NCBI RefSeq assembly: GCF_004339565.1
Contig: NZ_SMFZ01000002.1
Coordinates: 2,914,001-2,978,000 of the forward strand
Source: Pseudonocardia endophytica
GTDB lineage: Bacteria > Actinomycetota > Actinomycetes > Mycobacteriales > Pseudonocardiaceae
DNA: 64,000 bases
Direction of reading: 5' to 3'
The notes under the pieces were generated by a model. That model searched no databases and was not told the DNA's origin. It saw nothing but the letters and a program-made list of their open reading frames with translations. Shown one piece after another: positions 25,591-37,500 of the stretch. Every line of letters begins with the position of its first letter. Within the stretch, counting starts at the first letter, position 1. The position numbers and the translations under genes were made by a program.

Positions 25591-28500
25591 GCCCGCGCGC
25601 CCCGAGTTGCGGCCGCGACAGCGCCCGGACTCGATCCCGTTGTCCTACGCCCAGCAGCGACTGTGGTTCCTGCACTCGCTGGAGGGGCCGTCCGCGACGT
25701 ACAACGTGCCGCTCGTGGTGCGCCTGTCCGGCGATCTCGACGTCGACGCGCTGCACGCGTCGCTGCTCGACGTGATGGTGCGCCACGAGTCGCTGCGGAC
25801 CGTGTTCGGCGAGCGCGACGGCGTCGCCGAGCAGCGGATCCTCGAGCCCGACGCGATCTCGCTCGACCTGGACGTCGTGCAGGGCACCGACGGCCTCGAC
25901 GACGTGATCCGCCGGGACTTCGACCTGCAGGCCGCGCCGCCCGTGCGGGCCACGCTGTTCCGGGTCGGGCCCGACGAGCACGTGCTCGCGCTCGTGCTGC
26001 ACCACATCGCCGCCGACGGCTGGTCGCTCGCACCGCTGTGGCGCGACGTCGCCGCCGCGTACGCCGCCCGCCGCGAGGGGATCCGTCCACGGTGGACGCC
26101 GTTGCCGGTGCAGTACGCGGACTACACGCTCTGGCAGCGGGAGACGCCCGACGAGCTGCTGGACGCGCAGGTCGCCTACTGGCGCGAGGCGCTGCGGGGG
26201 CTCCCGGACCGGATCGCGCTGCCCGCCGACCGGCCGGCGCCCGCCGTCGCGTCCTACGCGGGGGAGCAGTTCACGTTCGCCTGGGACACCGCGCTGCACG
26301 CCGAGCTGGCCGAGCGGGCGCAGGCCGCAGGCGTCAGCGTGTTCATGGTGGTCAACGCCGCGCTGGCGGCGCTGCTGACCCGGCTCGGCGCGGGCACCGA
26401 CGTGCCGCTCGGCACGCCGGTCGCTGGCCGGCTGGACCCGGCGCTCGACGAGCTCGTCGGCTTCTTCGTGAACACGCTCGTGCTGCGCGTCGACACGTCC
26501 GGCGACCCGGGCTTCGACGAGCTGCTGGGCCGTGTGCGCGAGCGCAGCCTGGACGCCTACGCCCACCAGGACGTGCCGTTCGAGCGGCTGGTCGAGGAGC
26601 TCAACCCGACGCGGTCGCTGTCGCACCACCCGCTGTTCCAGGTCATGCTGGCCTGGCAGAACACGCCGACGGCCGGTGTGGAGCTGCCGGGGCTGGAGAC
26701 GTCGGAGACGATGCCGGGCACCGGCACGTCGAAGTTCGATCTGTGGATCTCGCTCAAGGAGCGCGCGGGGGAGTCCGACGGTCCCGCCCCCATCGACGGG
26801 ATCGTCGAGTTCAACACCGACATCTTCGAGCGCGCGACGGTCGAGACGGTGCTCGACCGCCTGGAGCGGCTGCTGCGCGCGGCGCTGGCCGATCCGGGCC
26901 GCCGACTGTCCGACCTCCCACTGCTCGACGACGACGAGCGCCGCGCGCTCGGCGAGGTGCGGCCCAGCACCGATCGCTCGCTGCCCGCGGGAACCCTGCC
27001 GGAGCTGCTGGACGCGCAGGCGCGGCGCACGCCGGACGCGACCGCACTCGTCGTCGAGGGCACGAGCTGGACCTACCGCGAGCTCGACACGTGGACGAAC
27101 CGCCTGGCGCGCTACCTGATCGCCCAGGGCGCCGGTCCGGAGTCGACGGTGGCGCTGGCGCTGCCGCGGTCGGCCGAGCTGGTCGTCGCGATCCTCGCGG
27201 TGATCAAGAGTGGCGCCGCCTACCTGCCGCTGGACCCGGACTACCCGGCCGAGCGGCTCGCGTTCATGATCGGCGACGCCGAGCCGGTGCTGCTGTTCGC
27301 GACGTCCGCGACGGCCGGGCTCGTCGAGCACGACCGGACCGTCCTGCTGGACGGCGGCGACCCCGCCGCCGGGTTCGACGACGGGCCGGTCGCCGACGCC
27401 GAGCGCACCACACCGCTGCGGGCGACGCACCCGGCCTACGTGATCTACACGTCCGGGTCGACCGGGCGGCCCAAGGGCGTCGTGGTGCCGCACGAGGGCA
27501 TCGTGAACCGTCTGCTGTGGATGCAGGACGAGTACGGCCTGACCACCGACGACCGTGTGTTGCAGAAGACCCCGTCGAGCTTCGACGTGTCGGTGTGGGA
27601 GTTCCTGTGGCCCGTGGTCACCGGGGCGGCCGAGGTGGTGGCGCGCCCGGACGGGCACCGCGATCCCGCCTACCTGGCCGAGGTGATCCGCTCGGAGCGG
27701 GTCACGACCATCCACTTCGTACCGTCCATGCTGGCCGCGTTCGTCGCCGACCCCGCCGTCGCGGGCGTCTCCCTGCGCCGGGTCCTGTGCAGCGGCGAGG
27801 CGCTCTCGCCGGAGGTCGCGGTCGCCGCGGCGCGGGTGCTGGGCGACGTCGTGCACAACCTCTACGGCCCGACCGAGGCGTCGGTCGACGTCACGTCGTG
27901 GGCGCTGCCACCCGCCGACGCGGTGTCCCGCGAGGGTTCCGTCCCGATCGGCCTGCCGGTCTGGAACACCCGCCTGCACGTGCTCGACGACCGGCTCCGC
28001 CCGGTCCCGCCGGGCGTTCCGGGTGAGCTGTACCTGGCCGGGATCCAGCTGGCCCGCGGCTACCTGGCGCGCCCGGGGCTGACGTCCGAGCGGTTCGTCG
28101 CCGACCCGTTCGGCGCCCCGGGGGAGCGGATGTACCGCACCGGCGACCTGGCCCGGCTGCGCCCCGACGGCGCGCTGGACTTCCTCGGCCGCGCCGACGA
28201 GCAGGTCAAGATCCGCGGCCTGCGGATCGAGCCGGGCGAGGTGGCGGCCGTGCTGGCCGAGCACGCCGGCGTCGCGCAGGCCGTCGTCGTCGGCGAGTCC
28301 GACCGGCTCGTCGGCTACCTGGTGCCCGCGTCCGGTGAGTCCTCCGAGGGCGGCGGCGACGCACGTGTCGAGGAGTGGCGCGAGCTCTACGACACGCTGT
28401 ACGCGCAGGAGGACGACGCGTTCGTCGGCTGGAACTCCAGCTACGACGGCCGCCCGCTGCCGCGCCGCGAGATGGAGCTCTGGCGCGACGAGACGGTCGC

Positions 28501-31500
28501 CCGGATCCGCGCGCTCGGGCCGCGGCGGGTGCTGGAGATCGGGGTCGGGACCGGCCTGCTGCTGGGTGAGCTCGCGCCGGAGTGCGAGGAGTACGTGGCG
28601 ACGGACTTCTCGCCGGCCGTCGTGGAGTCGCTGCGGTCGGACGCTCCCGAGTCGGTGCGCCTGGAGTGCCGGGCGGCCGACGAGTTCGACGGGCTGCCCG
28701 CCGGCCGGTTCGACACCATCGTGATCAACTCCGTGGTGCAGTACTTCCCCGGCGCGGACTATCTGGAGCGGGTGCTGCGCGGCGCGCTGGACCTGCTCGC
28801 GCCGGGCGGGGCCGTGTTCGTCGGCGACGTCCGCGACCTGCGCCAGCTCCGCACGTTCCACGCGTCGGTGGCGTTCGCGGGTGACACCGGCACCGACGCC
28901 GGGACGCTGCGCCGCGTGATCGACCGCGCGACCGACGGGGACAAGGAACTCCTCGTCGCGCCCGAGTTCTTCGCGCCGCTGGGTGCGGCCGAGGTCCGGG
29001 TGAAGGAGGCGGACTACTCGAACGAGCTGTCCGCCTACCGCTACGACGTCGTGCTGCGCCGCGAGGCGGCCCCCGCGCCCGGACCGGACCGGGAGCTGTC
29101 GTGGGGCTCCGACGTGGACGGGACGGACGCGCTGGAGGGCCTGCTCGACGGTCCGCTCCGGGTGAACGGTGTTCCGCACGCTCGCTCGTCCGCGGCCGCC
29201 GCGGCACTGGCCGAGCTCGACGCGCGCCCCGCCACCGCGTCCGTGCAGGACCTGGCAGGCGTCGGTGCGGAGCCGCCGGCCGGCCCGACCCCGGCCCAGC
29301 TCGACGAGGTGGCCCGCCGGCACGGCCTGCGCGCGTACTGCACGTGGTCCGGCGCCCGGCCGGGGGACCTGGACGTGCTGTTCGTCCACCCGTCCGAGCT
29401 GGACGACGGCTCCGGTCGTGCGGCGTCGGTCGGGACGGGGGCCTTCCGGCCCGGTGAGCCCGCCGCGCTCACCAGCGACCCCCTGCGTCAGCACGCGCAC
29501 GCCGAGCTGGTCTCCGCCGTCAAGGCCGAGGCGTCGCGCGCGCTCCCGGACTACATGGTCCCGGCGGCGTTCGTCGTGCTCGACGAGCTCCCGTTGTCCC
29601 CGAACGGCAAGCTCGACCGCAAGGCGCTGCCGTCGCCGGACCCGGTCGCCGCGGCGTCGCACCGCGCGCCGTCGACGCCGGCCGAGGAGCGGCTCGCAGG
29701 CCTGTTCGCGGAGATCCTGAACCTGGAGCGGGTCGGCGCCGACGACGACTTCTTCGCCCTCGGCGGGCACTCGCTGCTGGCCACCCGGCTGGTGGCGCGC
29801 GTGCGTGCCGACCTCGGAGTGTCGGTGCAGGTCCGGACGGTGTTCGAGGCGCCGACCGTGTCCGCGCTGGCGGCCGTGGTCGACGACGCGGGCGGGACCG
29901 ACACCCCGTCGACGCGCCCCGAGCTCGTCGCCCGAGCGCGCCCCGAGCGGCTGCCGCTGGCATCGGCGCAGCAGCGGCTGTGGTTCCTGGACCGGTTCGA
30001 GGGTGGCGCCGCCACGTACAACGTGCCGCTGGTGCTCCGGCTGACCGGCGAGCTGGACGCCGACGCCCTGCGGGCCGCGCTGGCCGACGTCGTCGCCCGG
30101 CACGAGGTCCTGCGGACCGTGTTCGACGAGCACGACGGCGTCCCCTACCAGCGGATCCTGTCCCCCGAGGACGCCGGCGTCGAGCTGGAGACGAGGCGAC
30201 CGTCCGATCTGGACGCGGAGCTGGCCCGGACCGTGCGGGCCGGGTTCGACCTGGCCGGCCGGATCCCGATGCGGGCCCGCCTGTTCGTGCTCGGGGAGAC
30301 CGAGCACGTGCTCGCGCTCGTGTTCCACCACATCGTCTCCGACGGCTGGTCGATGGTGCCGCTGTGGCGTGACGTGGCGGACGCCTACGCGGCCCGCCGC
30401 CGCGGCGAGGCCCCTGCCTGGGACCCGCTGCCCGTGCAGTACGCCGACTACGCGCTCTGGCAGCACGACCTGCTCGGCGACGCCGACGACCCGGACAGCG
30501 AGCACCGCCGCCAGCTCGACCACTGGCGCGAGCAACTGGCCGGCCTGCCGGCCCGGATCGAGCTGCCCACCGACCGTCCGCACCCGCCGGTCGCCGGGTT
30601 CGCGGGGGAGCTCTTCACGTTCGGCTGGGACGCGGAGCTGCACGCCGGACTCTCGGCGCTCGCCCGGGAGCGGAACGCGACCGTGTTCATGGTCGTGCAC
30701 GCCGCATTGGCGGCGCTGCTGACGCGGGTCGGCGCTGGCGAGGACGTCCCGATCGGCAGCCCGATCGCCGGGCGCACCGACCCCGCGCTGGACGATCTCG
30801 TCGGGTTCTTCGTGAACACTCTCGTGCTGCGCACGGACACGTCCGGCGACCCGACGTTCCGCGCGCTGCTCGACCAGGTCCGCGACCGCGACCTGGACGC
30901 GCACAGCCACCAGGACCTGCCGTTCGAGCGGCTGGTCGAGGACCTCAACCCGGCCCGGTCGCTGTCGCACCACCCGCTGTTCCAGGTGATGCTGGCCGGG
31001 CAGAACAACCGCGTCGCCGACGTCGTGCTGCCCGGTCTGGACGTCGACCCGATGCTGGTCACGACCGGCACGTCGAAGTTCGACCTGGCGCTGTCGCTCA
31101 CCGAGCGCGCCGACGGCGGCGGCGGGATCGAGGGCGTCGTCGAGTACAACTCCGAGGTGTTCGACCGGTCCACGGTGGACGCGCTGCTGGATCGCCTGCG
31201 CCGCTTCGTGTCCGCCGTCGTCGCGGACCCGGACCTGCCGATCGGCCGGGTCGACCTGCTCGCCGCGGGAGAACGGGAGACGCTGCTCGACGCGTGGAGC
31301 GGGACCCGGCACCCGGTCGGGACGGCCACGTTCACCGACGTGTTCGCCGACGTCGTCGCCCGTGACCCGGAGGCCACGGCGCTCGTGCTCGAGGACGCGT
31401 CGATGACCTACGCCGAGCTCGACGAGCGCTCGGACCGGATCGCGCGCCTGCTCGCCCGGCACGGCGCCGGACCCGAGTCCGTGGTCGCCCTCGCCCTGCC

Positions 31501-34500
31501 GCGCTCGATGGACGCCGTCGCCGCGCAGGTCGGCGTGCTCAAGGCGGGTGCGGCGTACCTTCCGATCGACACGGCCCTTCCCGCCGGCCGGATCGCGTTC
31601 ATGATCTCCGACGCGAACCCGGTCTGCGTGCTCACCGCCGACGGGGAGACCGACTTCGGCGACGTCCCGAGGGTGCTGCTCGATTCCCTCCCCGAGCCCG
31701 GTCCCGTCCCTGGGCCGTCGTCGCCGGACAGCGCCGCGTACGTGATCTACACGTCCGGCTCGACCGGGACGCCCAAGGGCGTCGTCGTCACGCACTCCGG
31801 CGTGCTCGGGCTCGTCGAGACCCAGCGGACGAGGTTCGGCGACGACGCGACGCGGCGGGTCCTGCAGTTCGCCTCCCCGAGCTTCGACGTGGCGTTCTTC
31901 GACCTGTGCCTCGCGCTCCTGTCCGGTGGGCGGCTGGTGATCGTGCCCGCCGACCGGCGCGTGGCGGGCCCCGCGCTGACCGAGTACGCGTGCGAGCACC
32001 GGGCGACGTTCATGATCCTCCCGCCCGCGCTGCTGGAGGCGCTGCCGCCGGAGTGCGAGCTGCCCACCGACTCGGTGCTGCTGGCCGGGACGGAGCGGGT
32101 CTCCCCGCAGCTCGTCGAACGCTGGGCGCCCGGGCGGCGGCTGTTCAACGCCTACGGGCCGACCGAGGCGACGGTGAACTCGACGCTCGGCGCGTCCGAC
32201 GCCGACGAGCTGGCCGGCGCGTCCGAGGTCCCGATCGGCGTCGCCGACCCCGGCACCCGGGTGTACGTGCTGGACCCGTCGCTGGCGCCGGTCCCGCCGG
32301 GCGTGCTCGGCGAGCTGTACCTCGGTGGCACCGGTCTGGCCCGCGGATACCTGGGGCGGTCCGCGCTGACCGCGGAGCGGTTCGTCGCCGACCCGTTCGC
32401 GACCGGCGAGCGTCTCTACCGCACCGGCGACCTGGTGCGCTGGACGCCGGACGGCAGGCTCGTGTTCCACGGCCGCGCCGACAACCAGGTGAAGGTCCGC
32501 GGCTACCGCGTCGAGCTCGGCGAGATCGAGAACGTGATCGCCGGGGACGAGCAGGTCACCGCGGCGCTCGCGACGGTGCGCGGCGATCGGGTCCTGGCCT
32601 ACGTGGTGCCCCGGTCCGAGCGTGACGAGAGCGCAGAGGACGAGCAGGTCCAGGCGTGGAAGGACCTGCACGAGTCGGTGTTCACCGACGCGGGCGATGA
32701 AGGGTACGAGGAGAACTTCCGCGGCTGGCAGTCGAGCTACGACGGGACCGACATCCCGCTCGACGAGATGCGCGAATGGCACGCCGCGACGATCGACCGG
32801 ATCACGGAGCTGGCTCCACGGCGGGTGCTGGAGATCGGCGTCGGCACCGGTCTGGTGCTGTCCCGGGTCGCCCCGGACGCCGAGCACTTCTGGGGTGTGG
32901 ACCTGTCCGCACACGCCGTCGCGAACCTCGAGGCGGGCCTGGCCGCGCACGACCCGGACCTCGCGCGACGGGTGACGCTGGCCGTCCGGCCCGCACACGA
33001 GCTCGACGGGTTCGGTGCGTCCGATGTGGACACCGTGATCGTCAATTCGGTGGCGCAGTACTTCCCGAGCGCCACCTACCTCGTCGACGTGATCGACCGG
33101 GCCCGCGAGCGGCTCGCGCCCGGCGGGCGGGTGTTCCTCGGCGACATCCGCAACCTGCGCACACAGCGCCTGCTCCGCACGGCCGTCGAGGTCCTTCGTC
33201 GTGCCGACGACGGCGACGGCCCGGCTCCGCTCCCGGCCGACGTCGACGCCGCGGTGGCGCGCGACGGCGAGCTGGTGCTGGACCCGGACTTCTTCCGCGC
33301 GCTGTCCGGGTTCGCGCACGTCGAGATCCGGGTCAAGCGCGGGCACCGGCACAACGAGCTGACCCGCCACCGCTACGACGTCGTGCTGCACACCGAACCA
33401 CCGGAGGCTCCCGCGCCGGAGACGGTGCTGGAGTGGGAGGACGAGCAGGCGCTGACCCGTGCGCTGGACGAGCACCCCGGCCGGGTGCGGATCACCGGCG
33501 TGCCCAACGCGCGCCTGGCCGGCGAGAACGCCGCGGCCGCCGTCGTCGACGCCGGGGGAGCCACCGCCGCCGACGCCCGCGCGGCACTCGCGGAGACCGG
33601 CACCGCGCCCGACCCGGAGGACCTGCACGCGCTGGCCGACCGGCTCGGGCGTCCGCTCGCGCTGAGCTGGGCTCCCGGGGCGGACACCGGCGATCTGGAC
33701 GCGGTGTTCGGACCGGCCGGGGAGACCGAGGTGGTCGGCGCCTACCGCGGCGGGCCGGTCACCTCCCGACCGACGGCGTACGCGAACCACCCGGCGGCGC
33801 AACGGGAGGTCGCGGCGCTGGCCGGGCGCCTGCGCGAGCGCGCTGCCGAGCGGCTGCCGGAGTACATGGTGCCCGCCGACGTCGTCGTGCTGGACCGGTT
33901 CCCGCTGCTGCCCAGTGGCAAGGTGGACACCGCCGCCCTGCCCGATCCGCGACCCGTGCGCAGCACCGGCCGCGGCCCGCAGACCCCGTCCGAGGAGCTG
34001 CTCTGCGAGCTGTTCTCCGACGTCCTGGGCGTCCCGGTCGGCGCGGAGGACGGGTTCTTCGAGCTCGGCGGCCACTCGCTGCTGGCCACGAAGCTGGTGT
34101 CGCGCATCCGGTCCGTGGCCGGCGTCGAGATCGACATCCGCGACGTGTTCGCCTCGCCGACGCCGGAGGCGCTGGCCCCGTCGCTGGAGGCGGGATCGTC
34201 GGAGCCGGTCCGTCCGCCGCTGCAGCGTGTCGAGCCCCGGCCGGAGCCGGTGCCGCTGTCGTTCGCCCAGCAGCGGCTGTGGTTCCTGCACCGCCTCGAG
34301 GGGCCGTCGGCGACGTACGACATGCCGATGGCGATGCGCCTGACCGGCGAACTGGACGTCGAGGCCCTGCGCGCCGCGCTGGCCGACGTCGTCGACCGGC
34401 ACGAGTCACTGCGCACCGTGTTCCCGGACACCGACGGCGCGCCGTACCAGCTGGTGCTCGACGACCCGGTCGTCGAGCTGCCGGTGGTGCCGACCTCGGA

Positions 34501-37500
34501 GGCCGCGCTGGCGACGGAGGTGACGGCGACGGCGGGTCACGCGTTCGACCTGCCCGCCGAGATCCCGGTGCACGCCCGCCTGCTGCGGCTGGCGCCCGAC
34601 GAGCACGTGCTCGTGCTGGTGATGCACCACATCGCCGCCGACGGCTGGTCGATGGCGCCGCTGTGGCGCGACGTCGCGACCGCGTACGCGGCCCGCCGCG
34701 ACGGGACGGCGCCGCAGTGGGACCCGCTGCCGGTGCAGTACGCCGACTACACGTTCTGGCAGCGCGATCACCTCGGCCCGCTCGTGGCCGGCCAGCTGGA
34801 GCACTGGCGCACGGTGCTCGAGGGGGTGCCGGAACGCACCGAGCTGCCCACGGACCGTCCGCACCCGGCGGTCGCGTCCTACCGGGGCGACTCGTTCCGG
34901 TTCGGCTGGGACGCCGACCTGCGCCGCGACCTGGCCGCGTTCGCGCGTGCCGAGGGTGCGAGCGTGTTCATGGTCGCGCACGCCGCGCTGGCCGCGCTGC
35001 TGACGCGGCACGGCGCGGGCACCGACGTGCCGATCGGCTCCTCGATCGCGGGCCGCACCGACGAGGCGCTCGACGATCTCGTCGGGTTCTTCGTGAACAC
35101 GCTGGTCCTGCGCACCGACACGAGCGGATCACCGGGCCTGCGCGAGATGACTGCGCGCGCCAGGGCCGTCGACCTGGACGCCTACGCCCACCAGGACGTG
35201 CCGTTCGAGCGGCTCGTCGAGGCACTGAACCCGACCCGGTCGCTGGCCCACCACCCGCTGTTCCAGGTGATGCTGGCCTGGCAGAACAACGAGATCGCGC
35301 AGGTCCGGCTGCCCGGGCTGGAGGTCGCCGACGAGCCGATCCGCACCGGCACGGCACGCGCCGACCTCACGCTGTTCGTCGGCGAGACCGACGGTCCCGA
35401 CGGCGGCGGCGTGAGCGGGCACGTCGAGTTCTCCACCGACGTGTTCGACGAGGACACCGTGCGCGCGCTCGTCGACCGCTGGCGGCGCCTGCTCGCCGGC
35501 GCGCTGGCCGACCCGGACCGCCCCCTGGACGCGATCGACCTCCTCACCGACGACGAGCGCGCCGCGGTCACCGCCCGCGACGAGGTCCCGGTCGGCACGG
35601 TGGCCGGAATGGTCGCCGACCAGGTCCGGAGCACCCCGGACGCGGTCGCGCTGCGGCACGGCGACCGGACGGTCACCTACGCCGAGCTGGACGCGCGTGC
35701 CGACGTGCTGGCCGCCGTCCTGACCGGGCGCGGGGTACGGCCGGACGACGTCGTCGCCGTCGCGCTGCCGCGGTCGGTCGACCTGGTCGCCACGCTGCTC
35801 GCCGTCCTGCGCTGCGGCGCGGCGTACCTGCCGATCGACCTGGCGCTGCCCGACGAGCGGATCGCGCTGATGCTCGACGACGGCGGCCCGCGGGCGATCG
35901 TCGGCGACGTCGGGGACGTGGACCTGCGGATCGACCCGGCCTCGCACACGTCGGCGCCGGGCGCCGCCCCGGAGCACGATCCGCATCCCGACCAGCTCGC
36001 CTACCTGATCTTCACGTCCGGCTCGACCGGGCGGCCGAAGGCCGTTGCGGGCACCCAACGGGCCCTGGCGAACCGGCTGGCGTGGGGGAGGTCGGCCCCG
36101 CGTGGCGCAGGCGGAGCGGGCATCGACACAGCTCCGGGCGTCCGGATCGCCAAGAGCGCCCTGTCGTTCATCGACGGCTCGACCGAGCTGCTGGGCGGTC
36201 TGGTGAACGGCGACACCGTCGTGCTCGCCGACGACGCGACGGCGGGCGACCCGCCCGCGCTGGGCCGGCTCGTCGCCGAGTCCGGTGTGGACACCGTCAC
36301 GGTCGTGCCCGGCCTGCTCGCCACGTGGCTGTCCGACGAGCCGGACCTGCTGGACGGCGTCCGTACGTGGATCACCAGCGGCGAGGCGCTTCCGGCGGCG
36401 CTCGCCGACGCCGTCACGACCCGGTGGCCGCAGGCGCGCCTGCTGAACTTCTACGGCTGCTCGGAGGTCGCGGGCGACAGCCTCTGGTCGATCGTGGACG
36501 GTGAGGTCCGGATCGGGACGCCGGTCGCGAACACCGGCGCGTACGTGCTGGACGCCGCGCTGCGACCGGTCCCGCCGGGCGTGCGCGGCGAGCTGTACCT
36601 GTCCGGCGACGGGCTCGCCCGCGGGTACCACGGCCGCGCCGACCTGACCTCGGAACGCTTCGTCGCCGACCCGTTCTCCGGCGCCGGGGAGCGGATGTAC
36701 CGCACCGGCGACCTCGTCGTGCGGCGCCGCGACGGATCGCTCGAGTACGTCGGGCGGGCCGACGCGCAGGTCAAGATCCGTGGGTTCCGCGTGGAGCCGG
36801 ACGAGGTGGCCGCCGTGCTCGGCGGGCACCCTGGCGTGCGGCGCGCGACCGTCGTGGCCCGCGACGACCGGCTCGTCGGCTACGTCCTCGGCGACGTGGA
36901 CGGCGAGCAGGTGCGCGCCGCGGCCGCCGACCGGCTGCCCGCCTACATGGTCCCGTTCGCCGTCGTCGTGCTCGACGAGTTCCCGCTCAACTCCAGCGGC
37001 AAGATCGACAAGGCCGCGCTGCCGGACCCGCGGACCACCCACCGTGTGGACAGCGGGCCGCGCACGCCGCAGGAGCAGGTGCTGTGCGAGCTGTTCGCCG
37101 AGGTGCTCGACCTGCCCGCGGTGTCGCCGGAGGACGGGTTCTTCGCGCTCGGCGGGCACTCGTTGCTGGCGACCCGGCTGGTGAGCCGCGTGCGGGCGGT
37201 GCTCGGGGCGGAACTGCCGCTGCGCGCCGTGTTCGACGCGCCCACCCCGCGACGGCTGGCCGGGGAGCTGGACACCGGCCGGGCGGCGCGGCCGCCGCTG
37301 ACGCCGCGCCAGCGGCCGGAGCGGATCCCGCAGTCCTACGCCCAGCAGCGGCTGTGGTTCCTGGACCGGCTGTCCGGGCCGTCGTCGACGTACAACATCC
37401 CGTGGGCGTGGCGGATCACCGGACCGGTGGACGCGCCCGCGCTGGAGCGGGCGCTGGCCGACGTCGTCGACCGGCACGAGGTGCTGCGCACCGTGCACCG

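Noticed and set aside
22211..34402. A 4,063-residue open frame antisense to the NRPS, rich in Arg, Gly, Val and His
   Set aside because: It lies exactly opposite the NRPS, has no domain-like sequence, and arises because GC-rich codons with G/C third bases leave few stops in the complementary frame.
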